From: an uncultured Merdimonas sp. | GTDB taxonomy: Bacteria; Bacillota; Clostridia; Lachnospirales; Lachnospiraceae | Direction of reading: 5' to 3' | DNA: 64,000 bases | Assembly: GCA_944378225.1 (NCBI GenBank) | Contig: CALWGE010000002.1 | Coordinates: forward strand, 49,681-113,680 | Shown: positions 17,731 to 27,143 of the stretch, one piece after another | Numbering within the stretch: the stretch's first letter is position 1 | Layout: each line of letters starts with the position of its first letter | Notes under the pieces: generated by a model | Databases searched by the model: none | What the model was told of the DNA's origin: nothing | The model's input: only the letters and a program-made list of their open reading frames with translations | Position numbers and translations under genes: made by a program

Positions 17731-17760
17731 TGATGCAGTTCCTTTCTCTTTTGTATCCCA

Positions 17761-17879
17761 TTCCTTACCCCGCAGCGCACGCTCGATTCCGCTTCGCCAA
17801 ATCTCGCTCACGGGCTTCGTTCCTTACCCCGCAGCGCACGCTCGATTCCGCTTCGCTCCATCTCGCTCTCGGGCTTTCG
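17761..17879. repeat. 59-bp tandem direct repeat, two copies
   Basis: The units 17761-17819 and 17820-17879 both start TTCCTTACCCCGCAGCGCAC and differ at only a few positions near their ends. They lie in the leader of the hydrolase gene. The composition is GC-richer than the neighbourhood. With the long hairpin at 17886-17945 and a terminator they fill the 17731-18056 gap, and no gene is visible there. Confidence 0.85.
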
Positions 17880-17885
17880 CCCTAT

Positions 17886-17945
17886 GCCCTCAGTCAGACA
17901 GCCTGCCGCCTATGCAAGCATGCGGCAGGCTGTCTGACTGAGGGC
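17886..17945. repeat. Perfect 24-bp inverted repeat with 12-nt loop
   Basis: The arms 17886-17909 and 17922-17945 are exact reverse complements (GCCCTCAGTCAGACAGCCTG... and its mirror). No T-run follows on either strand, so this is not a classical terminator. It sits just downstream of an extended -10 promoter on the minus strand and so would form the 5' end of the hydrolase transcript. Confidence 0.85.
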
Positions 17946-17969
17946 GCACTGCTCATTGCTGACGCGCAC

Positions 17970-17975
17970 ATTATA
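17970..17975 (-). promoter_or_regulatory. Extended -10 promoter reading toward the hydrolase gene
   Basis: On the minus strand TGGTATAAT is a consensus extended -10; the hexamer 17 bp upstream (TTTCGC) is poor. Transcription from here would include the 24-bp hairpin and the tandem repeat as a leader of about 230 nt. Confidence 0.5.
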
Positions 17976-17994
17976 CCATACTTCCTGAAGATGC

Positions 17995-18024
17995 GAAAGG
18001 GGCGTCCTTCCGGACTCCCCCTTC
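17995..18024 (-). terminator. Probable terminator after the cytidylate-kinase-like gene
   Basis: A stem GAAGGGGGAGTCC / GGACGCCCCTTTC with a GGAA tetraloop lies about 35 bp past the stop codon; the T-run is short. Confidence 0.45.
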
Positions 18025-18056
18025 TTTTGCATAATTTCATTTGTTTTTGACAGTGG

Positions 18057-18686
18057 TTATCTGTTCCAGCCAAGCATATTTGCAGCGAAATCTTCGATGG
18101 CCTTTGCTGCCTGCTCAAAACTCAGTTCTGTGGTATTGATGCACAGATCATAGTTGCGCATATTCTCCCACTCCTGTCCTGTGAAGTAGCGGTAGTAATC
18201 ACGACGGTACTTGTCTGTCTTGGTAATAAACCTGTCTGCCTTTTTCCAGTCTACCTTCTGGCGGTTCATCTCTTTCTCAATGCATTTTTCTCTGGATGCG
18301 TAGATAAAGACGCGGACCAGATTGGGCTTATCACGGAGCACGTAATCTGCCGCCCGGCCTATTACCACGTAGGAGGACACTTCTGCCAGCTCCTGAAGTA
18401 CTTTGGCCTGGTAATTAAACAGGTTATTATTGGATGTGAAATCCTCTCTCTCCGGCGGGATAACTCCTCCCTTATATACCTTCTGAGATACACGGAACAG
18501 AAGACTCTGCTTCTGATCCTCATCCGCTCTGGCGAACAGCTCCTGGCTGATTCCGCTGTCATCAGACGCCAGTCTCAGAAGATTCCGGTCATAAAGTTCT
18601 ACTCCAAGATTCTTTGCCAGAATTCTTCCTATGGAAGTAGCTCCGCTTCCGCTGGTTCTTGTTATCGCAATCACGAAGTTCTCCAT
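18057..18686 (-). CDS. Cytidylate kinase-like family protein
   Basis: A 209-aa P-loop protein of the Cytidylate_kin2 family, common in clostridia. The N-terminal loop is ITRTSGSGATSIGRILA, a relaxed Walker A, followed by ELYDRNLLRLA, VVIGRAADYVL and a basic lid segment (KVDWKKADRFITKTDKYRRDYYRYF). It is distinct from the classical Cmk, and its substrate is not established. The start is ATG 18686, seven bases after AGGAGG. A good promoter (18772-18800) drives it alone. Confidence 0.85.
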   Translation of the reverse strand: MENFVIAITRTSGSGATSIGRILAKNLGVELYDRNLLRLASDDSGISQELFARADEDQKQSLLFRVSQKVYKGGVIPPEREDFTSNNNLFNYQAKVLQELAEVSSYVVIGRAADYVLRDKPNLVRVFIYASREKCIEKEMNRQKVDWKKADRFITKTDKYRRDYYRYFTGQEWENMRNYDLCINTTELSFEQAAKAIEDFAANMLGWNR

Positions 18687-18771
18687 ATACACACCTCCTA
18701 TTTAAATCATTTCCCCATATGCTGACAGAGCACGTCTGTACTCTGTTACGCGGGAATTCTTTTCTGATTTA

Positions 18772-18800
18772 ATCTTAAAATTTTTTGAAACGTTTGTCAA
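18772..18800 (-). promoter_or_regulatory. Sigma-A promoter of the cytidylate-kinase-like gene
   Basis: TTGACA (18800-18795) and TAAGAT (18777-18772) are separated by 17 bp on the minus strand, about 85 bp upstream of the start. Confidence 0.75.
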
Positions 18801-18851
18801 TTCTTACGGCAGAACTTACCTGTTTTTCCCCAGGTTCAGCACCCCGGAAGA

Positions 18852-18880
18852 TTGACACCTCCTGCCGCCTCTGCTATGAT
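18852..18880 (+). promoter_or_regulatory. Sigma-A promoter of the large membrane protein gene
   Basis: TTGACA (18852-18857) and TATGAT (18875-18880) have a 17-bp spacer. The short leader contains a hairpin with arms ACTGCCGT at 18894-18901 and ACGGCAGT at 18911-18918. Confidence 0.75.
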
Positions 18881-18943
18881 CAGAATTGCCGAAACTGCCG
18901 TCTGGCTGTAACGGCAGTATCTTAGACAGGGAGGCATACAATT

Positions 18944-21061
18944 ATGAAAAGAATGATACAGAAGTTCCGCAGAATTCCCCGCGCAGTTCAGGCAGCTGTT
19001 CTGATTCTCGCGGCAGCAGCACTGGCTGTAGTCCTGGAAATCGGCCTGTTTCATATTTCCTTCTTTACGCAGGACGCGGAACAGTATCCTGAGACTGTCC
19101 TTCCTCTGTCTTCCATGGACGGATGGAACGGAGAGGCTCTTCCTCTTCTTCCGGACAATTCCAGCATTTCTTTTGACTCCCTGTCTGTACCTGCACGCAG
19201 TGTCACCATCCGCACATCCGGCCCCTCAAAGGTTCTGTCAGGCAATATCGGTATCTGTGACGAAGCCAGCGCCTATAAGACTGTAGGAGCAGGAAGCTTT
19301 CAGGTAAATCCCGGCGGCACGGAAAATACGGTCACTGTCCGCCTTGAAAGCCGGGGCAGTCTTTCCCGTCTTCGTATCTCCTTTACGGATGAACTGACGG
19401 AACCTGTCTTCCTTCTTTCCGTCACACTGAACGAAAAAGAATCTTTATCAATAAACGGACTTCGTGTTTTTCTGATGGCCTGCATTCTTTCTGCCATCTT
19501 TCTTACCCTGCGTTTTCATATTTACCGCAGGGAATATCAGCACGATCGTCTCAGCTGCCGGATAATGAGTCTGTGTATGATGCTGCTCTGCATAGTAATC
19601 TGCGGCGCTGTTTTTTATGCCCAGAACTCCGACCATGCACTCCTGCGCCCTTATCCTTCTCTGGAAGAAATCCGTTCTCCGGAAATGGTGGTGGATGCCT
19701 ATATGCAGCAGCTGGACGCCTTTGAAAAAGGTCAGACTGCCCTTGATCTGGATGTGAATCCGGAGCTTGCTGCTCTGGACAATCCTTACGATACAGGAGA
19801 ACGCGATAAAAAGGGCGTGGATTACCACTGGGACAGAGCCTGGTATAACGGGAAATATTATTCCTATTTTGGCCTGGCTCCGCTTTTTATGGTATATTAT
19901 CCCGTCTACTGGCTGACAGGCATGCTGCCCACCACGGCTTTTGCCGGTTTTCTGCTGTCTGTTTTTGCCGTTATCATGATCTTTGCGGCTATTCACGCCC
20001 TCATCCGTCTTTTCACACCCAGAGCGAACCTGCTGCTTCTTCTCACGGGAGAACTGGCTGTAGTCTGCGGAAGCTTCCTGTATCTGATGCAGGCTTCTTC
20101 CTCAAGCTTCTATTACCTGCCGCTCATTGCGGCCGCCGGCTGGCTGGCCGCCTTTGCCGCACTGGCTTCCTGTGCTTTTATGGCCTGCAGACCCGTCGCC
20201 GGACCTGCATCCTGTATCCGGAAAAGGATTCTGCTTTTCGCACTCTGCGGCATCTCTCTGGTTATGCTCGTTCTGTCCCGGCCAAATATGGTTCTTCTGG
20301 CTGTGGCTTTTTCTGCCCCCCTGTTTCTCCGTATCCTTACAGATCGGAAGCTGAGTCTGCGTCAGCGTTTTGCGGAAAGCGCTCTGCCTTTCCTTATCCC
20401 GGTTCTTCTCGGAGCAGCCGCCATTATGTATTACAATTACATCCGCTTCGACTCTGTCTTCGAATTCGGTACTGCCTATCAGCTTACAGAAAGTGATATC
20501 CGCTATAACAGTCTGCAGATAAGTCTGCATCATTTCTGCTCAATGATCTACCATTATTTTGCGGAATCCTTTGTATATACAGAATTTTTCCCGTTTCTGC
20601 GTTTTACCACGGAGAAATGCATCGATTTCGGGAACTACCTTTATCAGGAATACAGCGCCGGACTTTTCCAGATGCCGCTGAACCTGGGAATCTTTCTGCT
20701 GGTTCCTCTTCTTGCCACACGTTTCCGCGACAAAAAAGATTCCCGGAAAAAGCTTATTCCTGCCTGCCTTCTCCTGGGAATCCTTGTCCTTGGCTATCTT
20801 GATTTTATGCTGGGCGGCATCCATATCCGCTATGTATGCGATCTGAGTCTTGCCTTAAGCCTCTGTTCGTTTCTGATGATTCTGGATCTGATTCATTTTG
20901 ACGGAACACGCTCTGCCCGCATCCTTTACGTCATTGTGCTCCTGTCCTTTCTGCTGACTATCGCAAAAGGTCTGCTTCTGATTTTTTCCAACGAGACGAA
21001 TGACGTCCTTCTGCATAATCCGGATTTCTTCCTGAAAATCAGTCGGATATTCCACAGATAA
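18944..21061 (+). CDS. Large polytopic membrane protein, possible GT-C-fold glycosyltransferase
   Basis: A 705-aa protein I cannot assign to a named family. It has one N-terminal membrane helix (about 15-38), an extracytoplasmic, probably beta-rich segment of about 130 residues (40-170), then some 10-12 further hydrophobic helices. Between helices 3 and 4 is the conserved-looking block NPYDTGERDKKGVDYHWDRAWYNGKYYSYFG, an acidic-aromatic loop of the kind seen in GT-C membrane glycosyltransferases and related uncharacterised Firmicutes proteins. The start is ATG 18944 behind GGGAGG. It is monocistronic, with its own promoter and a terminator at 21131-21158. A role in surface glycan assembly is a guess from topology. 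Confidence 0.7.
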   Translation: MKRMIQKFRRIPRAVQAAVLILAAAALAVVLEIGLFHISFFTQDAEQYPETVLPLSSMDGWNGEALPLLPDNSSISFDSLSVPARSVTIRTSGPSKVLSGNIGICDEASAYKTVGAGSFQVNPGGTENTVTVRLESRGSLSRLRISFTDELTEPVFLLSVTLNEKESLSINGLRVFLMACILSAIFLTLRFHIYRREYQHDRLSCRIMSLCMMLLCIVICGAVFYAQNSDHALLRPYPSLEEIRSPEMVVDAYMQQLDAFEKGQTALDLDVNPELAALDNPYDTGERDKKGVDYHWDRAWYNGKYYSYFGLAPLFMVYYPVYWLTGMLPTTAFAGFLLSVFAVIMIFAAIHALIRLFTPRANLLLLLTGELAVVCGSFLYLMQASSSSFYYLPLIAAAGWLAAFAALASCAFMACRPVAGPASCIRKRILLFALCGISLVMLVLSRPNMVLLAVAFSAPLFLRILTDRKLSLRQRFAESALPFLIPVLLGAAAIMYYNYIRFDSVFEFGTAYQLTESDIRYNSLQISLHHFCSMIYHYFAESFVYTEFFPFLRFTTEKCIDFGNYLYQEYSAGLFQMPLNLGIFLLVPLLATRFRDKKDSRKKLIPACLLLGILVLGYLDFMLGGIHIRYVCDLSLALSLCSFLMILDLIHFDGTRSARILYVIVLLSFLLTIAKGLLLIFSNETNDVLLHNPDFFLKISRIFHR

Positions 21062-21130
21062 TTTTCCGGCACTCATTGTGTTCTGCAACCGCACTCTGTT
21101 TAAACATTATAAATTAATTTTATAAAACAA

Positions 21131-21158
21131 AAAAGAAGCCTTCTCAGGCTTCTTTTTT
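21131..21158. terminator. Bidirectional terminator between the membrane protein gene and tRNA-Pro
   Basis: Stem AAGAAGCC / GGCTTCTT with a 6-nt loop, flanked by an A-run on the left and a T-run on the right, so it can stop transcription from both sides. Confidence 0.8.
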
Positions 21159-21163
21159 CTTCG

Positions 21164-21237
<74 letters not shown>

Positions 21238-21266
21238 TTTTGCTAAACTTGTTGTCAGCAATAGAT

Positions 21267-21295
21267 ATATTATCACAGAATCTGTCGTTTGTCCA
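21267..21295 (-). promoter_or_regulatory. Promoter of tRNA-Pro
   Basis: TGGACA (21295-21290) and TAATAT (21272-21267) with a 17-bp spacer on the minus strand, about 30 bp before the tRNA 5' end. Confidence 0.7.
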
Positions 21296-21352
21296 GAAGA
21301 ATTTTCATTTTTTTTAATTTTTTTTACTTCCTTATGAAACGCAGTTGTTTTT

Positions 21353-21991
21353 CTAACTTTTCACAAGCTCACGGGCTCTCTGAGCGCACTCAGCGGCATC
21401 TTCTGTATAGGCGTCTGCTCCTATCTCCTCTGCCAGAGCCTGTGTAACCGGAGCGCCTCCCACCATAATTTTGATATTTTTGCGGAATGCAGCCTTGTTC
21501 AGATAAGACACCGTATCCCTCAGCGCCTGCAGTGTACTTGTAAGAAGAGCTGAACAGCAGACAAGATTTACATCCGGATTCTTCTGTATCGTTTTTGCGA
21601 ATTTTTCTCTGGATACGTCTACTCCCAGATCAATCACTTCAAAGCCGGCAGATTCCAGCATCATGGCCACCAGATTTTTTCCGATATCATGCAGATCTCC
21701 TGATACTGTTCCAATCACAGCCTTTCCTGCCGACCCGGGCGTACCTGTCAGCAGACGGGGCTTCAGTACCTCTACCCCCTTCTTCATGGCACGGGCAGAC
21801 ATAAGCATTTCCGGAACAAAAATCTCTCCCGCCCGGAACTGTACGCCTACTTCATCCATCGCCTTAATCATTCCGTCGTTCAGGATCTCCTCCGCTGCGC
21901 AGCCCTCAGCAAGAGCTTCCTGTACAGCCAGTTCCACAGCTTTCGTTCTTCCTTTTAATACCATTTCATACACTTCTCTGATTCCCGACAT
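21353..21991 (-). CDS. Corrinoid (cobalamin)-binding protein of the methyltransferase type
   Basis: A 212-aa protein with an N-terminal four-helix B12-binding cap (about 1-85) and a Rossmann-like B12 domain carrying the DxHxxG signature DLHDIGKN (lower axial ligand H101), the S-x-L segment SALLTST and GGAPVT. In methanol, methylamine or glycine-betaine systems such a protein shuttles a methyl group between a substrate methyltransferase and a folate or CoM methyltransferase. No such partner is nearby, so this is an orphan. ATG 21991 has GAGGAG ten bases upstream. A VanZ-like gene lies 56 bp upstream. Confidence 0.9.
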   Translation of the reverse strand: MSGIREVYEMVLKGRTKAVELAVQEALAEGCAAEEILNDGMIKAMDEVGVQFRAGEIFVPEMLMSARAMKKGVEVLKPRLLTGTPGSAGKAVIGTVSGDLHDIGKNLVAMMLESAGFEVIDLGVDVSREKFAKTIQKNPDVNLVCCSALLTSTLQALRDTVSYLNKAAFRKNIKIMVGGAPVTQALAEEIGADAYTEDAAECAQRARELVKS

Positions 21992-22047
21992 TTTCCGCTG
22001 CTCCTCTTCTGTACTCCTGCATACTCTTTCTTACTGTCCGCACGCCC

Positions 22048-22569
22048 TCATACACGCTTTTTCTTTCTGGCCAGGGGACGGAATATCGTCATCCTGCCAA
22101 TAAAGCATATTATCTGCACCAGAATTACACCCACTGCAATTCCAATGCTGTCTATCATCACATCCCGCTTTGAAGGTCCCCGCCCCGCCACGAAAGATTG
22201 ATGATACTCATCCAGACAGGCAAAGCCTACACAGATCGAGCCTGCCAGCAAAAGAAGCCAGATGCCGCGCACTCTGTATACATATAACGGGAATGACACA
22301 GACACTGCCAGAAGAAAATATTCTGTCATGTGAGCCAGCTTCCGAACCGGATGGTGGATTCTTCCAATATAATACTCTACCTGCTCCGGAGTCCATTCCA
22401 GTTCAAAGGCTTCATTGGCAGTCTCCACAATAATTTCACTGACCTGATAGCTCAGATTTGCCGACGCCGTTCCGTCCTGAGCAGAAAAACCATAAATCAG
22501 ATACATCATCACCAGCGCCGGAATAAAAGAAAGAGGTTTCAATACAGCTCTCAGAATCGCCTTTATCAT
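22048..22569 (-). CDS. VanZ family membrane protein
   Basis: A 173-aa protein with about four membrane helices and the VanZ-like motif KLAHMTEYFLLAV, followed by CLDEYHQSFVAGRGPSKRDVMIDSIG. These conserved polar residues define the family. VanZ confers low-level teicoplanin resistance in enterococci, but most homologues in clostridia have no known function. ATG 22569 has only a weak ribosome site. It is followed 56 bp later by the corrinoid protein gene on the same strand. Confidence 0.85.
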   Translation of the reverse strand: MIKAILRAVLKPLSFIPALVMMYLIYGFSAQDGTASANLSYQVSEIIVETANEAFELEWTPEQVEYYIGRIHHPVRKLAHMTEYFLLAVSVSFPLYVYRVRGIWLLLLAGSICVGFACLDEYHQSFVAGRGPSKRDVMIDSIGIAVGVILVQIICFIGRMTIFRPLARKKKRV

Positions 22570-22707
22570 AATATATCATCACTTCATTTCCTCAAAACTT
22601 CGCAGTCAGTTCTGCGATGTGGCTATCATAGCACCAAACCCGGCTCCTGTCCAGCCGCTGCCGGTGAATTAAGGAAACTATAAGGAAAGAATAAGGTTTT
22701 CGATATA

Positions 22708-24879
22708 TCAGGAATAATTTCTTCTGTACGGCTGCCGGTACGGACCCTTGGGACCTTCGGCTTTCCGTCTGTCACGTTTCCGCCCGCGGAATTTGGAAAA
22801 CATATTCTCAGACTTCGCAGGTGTCTCGGACATCTTTTCCTCTGTGTAGCTGAGTACGGCTGCCGAGTGCGGCAGCATATAGATCTCGATCTTGCCTTCG
22901 CTGACGAGATAATTGGCTTCCTCCAGCGTAAATCCGTCTTCTGTGGAAAGAATATGCCGGCGCATCAGCACCTTGTCCGGCACCTCTATAATCCAGACCG
23001 GAATCTCCATTTTCTTTCCTTCTTCTGTATTATTGACTACGGTTACCACATAATTGCCGTCCAGAAATCTTCCATAGGAAAGATAACCGCCCTCCGTATA
23101 CAATCCCTGCGCGCAGCCCCAGCGGCAGGCGGGATTTTCCCGGCGGATGCGGATCAGCTCCTTATGATAACGAATCAGCTCCTTATCCTCATGTCCCCAG
23201 GGATAAGTTCTCCGGCTGTCCGGATCTGTAAAGCCGCAGACTCCTGCCTCGTCCCCATAATAAATGGTCGGAGCTCCCTGCCAGGTCAGCATAATGGCTA
23301 TCGCTTCCCGGAATACGGCTTTTGATACGCCCTCTTCCGCAGCCTCGCTTCCCAGTTCTCCCACGCGTCCTACCTTGTGATTTGTCCGTGTCAGAAAACG
23401 GGAATGGTCGTGATTGGAAAGCTGATTCATAGCTACCAGAAACGACTGGCCATAAAAAGCCGGCGCTTTGTTCTCCAGTGTTTCAAGAAAAACTTCCATA
23501 TTGTTCAGAAGCGCCGGATTATAGGCGTCGCTGTGCTTCTCCATACCGGTCAGATACCAGGTAACGGGTTCCATGAAGGTATCGTAATTCATTACAGAGT
23601 CCCATTCATCGCCGCGCAGCCATGCGGCAGCATTGCCGTAATGCTCTGCGAAAATAACTGCCTCCGGATTGGCTTCCTTTACATTTCTGCGGAAATCCTT
23701 CCAGAATTTATGGTTGAATTCTTCGGAAAATCCCAGATCCGCAGCCACATCCAGCCGCCAGCCGTCTACATTATAAGGCGGTGATACCCACTTGCGGCCG
23801 ATTCCCATAATATAGTCGTAGAGTTCTCTGGAGTTTTCGTAATAAAGCTTTGGAAGGGTCTTGTGTCCCCACCAGCCGTCGTAATATTCATTATAAGGCC
23901 ACTCATGAATGTTATTGAATTTAAAGAAATCTCTGTAGGGACTCTTATCTGATACATAAGCGCCTTTTTCATAGTCGCCGTCCCCTTCATACAGACGTTC
24001 TCTGTCCAGCCATTTATTAAAGGAGCCGCAATGATTGAACACGCCGTCCAGAAGAACGCGCATGCCTCTCTTATGTACCTCCTCCACAAAGTGAATAAAG
24101 AACTGATTGCTGGCCTCCAGATTTTCCTTGCTTACCACCCGGCGGATGTATTTCGTAGCTTTCTGGTTATTCAGCTCTCCGGGAGGCAGCAGTTCGCCTC
24201 CGTCATTTTTTATAACGGTAAAATGCGGGTCAATATAATCATAATCCTGACAGTCATACTTGTGATTGGACGGCGATACAAAAATAGGATTCATATAAAT
24301 GACTTCAATTCCCAGATCCTGCAGATAATCCAGCTTGTCAAGAATTCCCTGCAGATCGCCGCCGTAAAAGCAGCGTACATCCATGGCCTTCGGATACTGG
24401 TTCCAGTCATCAATATGCTCTACCTGCTCGTCAATATAGCTGTACTCTCCTGTCAGCACGTCATTGGACGGATCTCCGTTACAGAAGCGATCCACGTAAA
24501 TCTGATACATCACTGCGCCTTTGGCCCAGTCCGGTGTGGAAAATCCCGGCACAATACCAAAGGAATAATCACTCTGCAGATCATCCGTTACTTTCTTTTT
24601 ATTATAGAATAATCGTTCTTCTCCGGAACGAACTTCAAAAAAATAGTGGATTGTCTCTGTTTCCACATCCACATACGTCTCATAATAATCAAAGCGTCCT
24701 CTGGAACAGACCTTTTTCATGGCCCACCGCTGGTCCCCGCTGATAACAAAAACCTTATCTACATTATCTTTTGCCGTACGGAACCGCAGCGTCACTCTGT
24801 CCCCTGTATTCGCCTCAAACGGAATCCGATAGACACTGGATTCGTCTGTATAAAGCGCTTCCCGGTTAATCTTTCCCAT
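22708..24879 (-). CDS. GH13 alpha-glycosidase (neopullulanase/maltodextrin-degrading type) with N-terminal CBM34-like domain
   Basis: A 723-aa cytosolic enzyme without a signal peptide. Residues 1-115 resemble the CBM34 domain of neopullulanase/cyclomaltodextrinase, and 120-600 form the GH13 barrel. Region I is DGVFNH (278-283), region II GWRLDVA with nucleophile D377, region III with acid/base E412 in AEHYG, and region IV NHD (D491). The C terminus (about 690-723) is a basic, Arg/Lys-rich tail (KFRGRKRDRRK), unusual for the family. The start is ATG 24879 with GGGAGAGC upstream. With glgP (56064) and the two phosphoglucomutases it fits intracellular glycogen or maltodextrin breakdown. Confidence 0.9.
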   Translation of the reverse strand: MGKINREALYTDESSVYRIPFEANTGDRVTLRFRTAKDNVDKVFVISGDQRWAMKKVCSRGRFDYYETYVDVETETIHYFFEVRSGEERLFYNKKKVTDDLQSDYSFGIVPGFSTPDWAKGAVMYQIYVDRFCNGDPSNDVLTGEYSYIDEQVEHIDDWNQYPKAMDVRCFYGGDLQGILDKLDYLQDLGIEVIYMNPIFVSPSNHKYDCQDYDYIDPHFTVIKNDGGELLPPGELNNQKATKYIRRVVSKENLEASNQFFIHFVEEVHKRGMRVLLDGVFNHCGSFNKWLDRERLYEGDGDYEKGAYVSDKSPYRDFFKFNNIHEWPYNEYYDGWWGHKTLPKLYYENSRELYDYIMGIGRKWVSPPYNVDGWRLDVAADLGFSEEFNHKFWKDFRRNVKEANPEAVIFAEHYGNAAAWLRGDEWDSVMNYDTFMEPVTWYLTGMEKHSDAYNPALLNNMEVFLETLENKAPAFYGQSFLVAMNQLSNHDHSRFLTRTNHKVGRVGELGSEAAEEGVSKAVFREAIAIMLTWQGAPTIYYGDEAGVCGFTDPDSRRTYPWGHEDKELIRYHKELIRIRRENPACRWGCAQGLYTEGGYLSYGRFLDGNYVVTVVNNTEEGKKMEIPVWIIEVPDKVLMRRHILSTEDGFTLEEANYLVSEGKIEIYMLPHSAAVLSYTEEKMSETPAKSENMFSKFRGRKRDRRKAEGPKGPYRQPYRRNYS

Positions 24880-24964
24880 GCTCTCCCTCTTTCTGTTGCT
24901 TCTTCCGCATGTTTTATTCTATAATAGCTTATTCATGATTACAATAGTTTTTTCTCTGTAAAGT

Positions 24965-24992
24965 GAAACAGACAGCTTACGCTGTCTGTTTC
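24965..24992. other. Perfect 12-bp inverted repeat between ftsH and the GH13 gene
   Basis: Arms GAAACAGACAGC (24965-24976) and GCTGTCTGTTTC (24981-24992) with loop TTAC; no strong T-run, so it is a weak terminator for ftsH at best. The surrounding 24880-25213 gap also holds a TATAAT (25065-25070, minus strand) and a TAGAAT close to the GH13 start as possible -10 elements. No gene is seen in it. Confidence 0.55.
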
Positions 24993-25213
24993 AGGAGAAG
25001 GTATTTCTTTTACTTATGGGGTGTAGCAAAAACTATATAATGTATTGGGGGTTTTACGAGTATTATTATAACAGGATTCCGGAATAAGTGTGCACAAACT
25101 TCACAAAAATCGTTTTTTGTTTTTATGCATTATTTACAATGTCTTTTCGTCATAATGACGGATTGCACAAAATGCACTTCCTCTTCTCCGGGGTTTCCCG
25201 TCAGTAAAACGCC

Positions 25214-27049
25214 CTACGCCTGTTCTCCTTCATCTCCGGTCTGTTCGAACAGAGCCTCAAACTCTTCCCGGCTGATCTTTTCCTTTTCCAGGAGCAACTG
25301 TGCAGCTGCGTCCAGAACTTTTCTGTTCTGCAGGATGATTTCCCGTGCTTTTTCATAACACTCATCCACGATCCGCTTAATCTCTGCGTCAATCTTTCCG
25401 GCTACATTTTCACCGTAAGTCTTCGTATGTCCAAAATCCCGTCCAAGGAAAACTTCTTCGTCAGAATCATAGCTTATGAGACCCAGCTCTTCTGACATAC
25501 CATATTTCGTTACCATAGCTCTGGCCACGCGGGTCGCCTGCTTGATATCCTGGGAAGCGCCTGTGGTAATATCGTCAAAGACAAGCTCTTCCGCAATCCG
25601 GCCGCCCAGAGACACCTGAATGTCCTGAAGCATACGTCCCTTTGTATTGAACATCTCATCCTTTTCCGGAAGAGGCATGGTATAGCCTGCTGCTCCCACG
25701 CCGGTCGGAATAATGGATACGGTATAGACAGGTCCCACATCCGGCAGCACGTGGAAAAGAATTGCATGCCCCGCCTCATGATAAGCCGTGATTTTCTTTT
25801 CCTTTTCCGATACGACGCGGCTCTTCTTTTCCGCTCCTATTCCCACCTTGACAAATGACTTGCGGATATCTTCCTGCATAATATAAGGACGATTTTCCTT
25901 GGCCGCAAAAATAGCAGACTCATTCAGGAGATTTTCCAGATCCGCACCCGTCATGCCGGCAGTCGTCTGCGCAATCTGCTTTAAATCCACATCCTCAGCC
26001 AGCGGCTTATTCTTGGCATGTACTGCAAGAATCTCTTCTCTTCCGCGCACATCCGGACGTCCCACCATGATCTTCCGGTCAAAACGTCCCGGACGCAGGA
26101 TAGCGGGATCCAGAATATCCACCCGGTTTGTAGCCGCCATCACGATGATACCCTCATTAACACCAAAACCGTCCATCTCTACCAGAAGCTGATTCAGTGT
26201 CTGCTCTCTCTCATCATGACCGCCGCCCATGCCGCTTCCGCGGCGTCTCGCCACTGCGTCAATTTCATCAATAAATACAATGCAGGGATGATTGCGCTTG
26301 GCATCCGCAAACAGATCGCGGACGCGGGAGGCTCCCACGCCGACAAACATTTCCACAAAGTCTGAACCGGAGATACTGAAGAAAGGAACTCCTGCTTCTC
26401 CGGCCACTGCCTTGGCAAGCAGTGTCTTACCTGTTCCGGGAGGTCCCTCCAGAAGCACGCCCTTGGGAATACGCGCTCCCACACGGATATATTTCTGAGG
26501 AAGCTTCAGGAAATCCACAATCTCTTTAAGATCTTCCTTTTCTTCCTGAAGCCCTGCCACATCCTTAAAAGTGGTATGAATCTGCTCCTGGGTCGTCATT
26601 TTGGCACGGCTTCTGCCGAAATCCATCATCTTTCCGCCCCCGCCTCCGCTCTGACGGTTCAGAAGCATCATCACCAGAGCAACGGTAACGACGGATACCA
26701 GAAGCGAAATACCTACAGAGCCAAACAGGTTTTCCTCTTTCACCTGCGCAAATCTTATTGTCACATCCGGATCACTTTGAAGAAGCTCCCTGGCTTCCAC
26801 AGTATCCGGCACATTGACCTGGTGCTCGGAGCCGTCCTTCATGGTCAGGATTATAGTTCCTGTAGGCACAGATTTCGACTGATGAATGTCTGCGCTCACC
26901 ACCTGTCCGCTTTCCACGGCCGTCTCAAACTGATCATAGGTATATACGTTTTCCATGTCCATGTTGGCGATCCACTGCACAAAAAGCAGAATTACGATCA
27001 TCATAATCACCATGGACAGGCCCGATACCCGAAACTGTCTGCTGTTCAA
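25214..27049 (-). CDS. ftsH: ATP-dependent zinc metalloprotease FtsH
   Basis: A 611-aa membrane AAA protease for quality control of membrane and cytosolic proteins. TM1 is about 10-29, an extracytoplasmic domain about 30-105, TM2 about 110-130. The AAA domain has Walker A GPPGTGKT (202-209), pore loop FVGVGA and Walker B IVFIDEID. The zinc site is HEAGH (424-428) with a later Glu/Asp ligand. It starts at TTG 27049 behind AAGGAGGAAAAGAT. It is the last gene of the conserved spoIIE-tilS-hpt-ftsH order also found in Bacillus. Confidence 0.97.
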   Translation of the reverse strand: MNSRQFRVSGLSMVIMMIVILLFVQWIANMDMENVYTYDQFETAVESGQVVSADIHQSKSVPTGTIILTMKDGSEHQVNVPDTVEARELLQSDPDVTIRFAQVKEENLFGSVGISLLVSVVTVALVMMLLNRQSGGGGGKMMDFGRSRAKMTTQEQIHTTFKDVAGLQEEKEDLKEIVDFLKLPQKYIRVGARIPKGVLLEGPPGTGKTLLAKAVAGEAGVPFFSISGSDFVEMFVGVGASRVRDLFADAKRNHPCIVFIDEIDAVARRRGSGMGGGHDEREQTLNQLLVEMDGFGVNEGIIVMAATNRVDILDPAILRPGRFDRKIMVGRPDVRGREEILAVHAKNKPLAEDVDLKQIAQTTAGMTGADLENLLNESAIFAAKENRPYIMQEDIRKSFVKVGIGAEKKSRVVSEKEKKITAYHEAGHAILFHVLPDVGPVYTVSIIPTGVGAAGYTMPLPEKDEMFNTKGRMLQDIQVSLGGRIAEELVFDDITTGASQDIKQATRVARAMVTKYGMSEELGLISYDSDEEVFLGRDFGHTKTYGENVAGKIDAEIKRIVDECYEKAREIILQNRKVLDAAAQLLLEKEKISREEFEALFEQTGDEGEQA

Positions 27050-27143
27050 ATCTTTTCCTCCTTACGGATTTTTCCCCTCTTTCTTCTTTCCCTCTTCCGG
27101 GAGCAGTCCGAAAGCCGGAAATCCGTTCTGCCATCTTTTCTCG

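Noticed and set aside
17755-17811. N-terminal extension of the alpha/beta hydrolase
   Set aside because: It reads through the 59-bp tandem repeat and no ribosome site precedes it; the internal ATG at 17730 has AAAGGAAC upstream.
20102-20533. 143-codon minus-strand frame within the large membrane protein gene
   Set aside because: Antisense to a gene with continuous membrane-protein sequence, a strong promoter and a ribosome site; no supporting feature on the minus strand.
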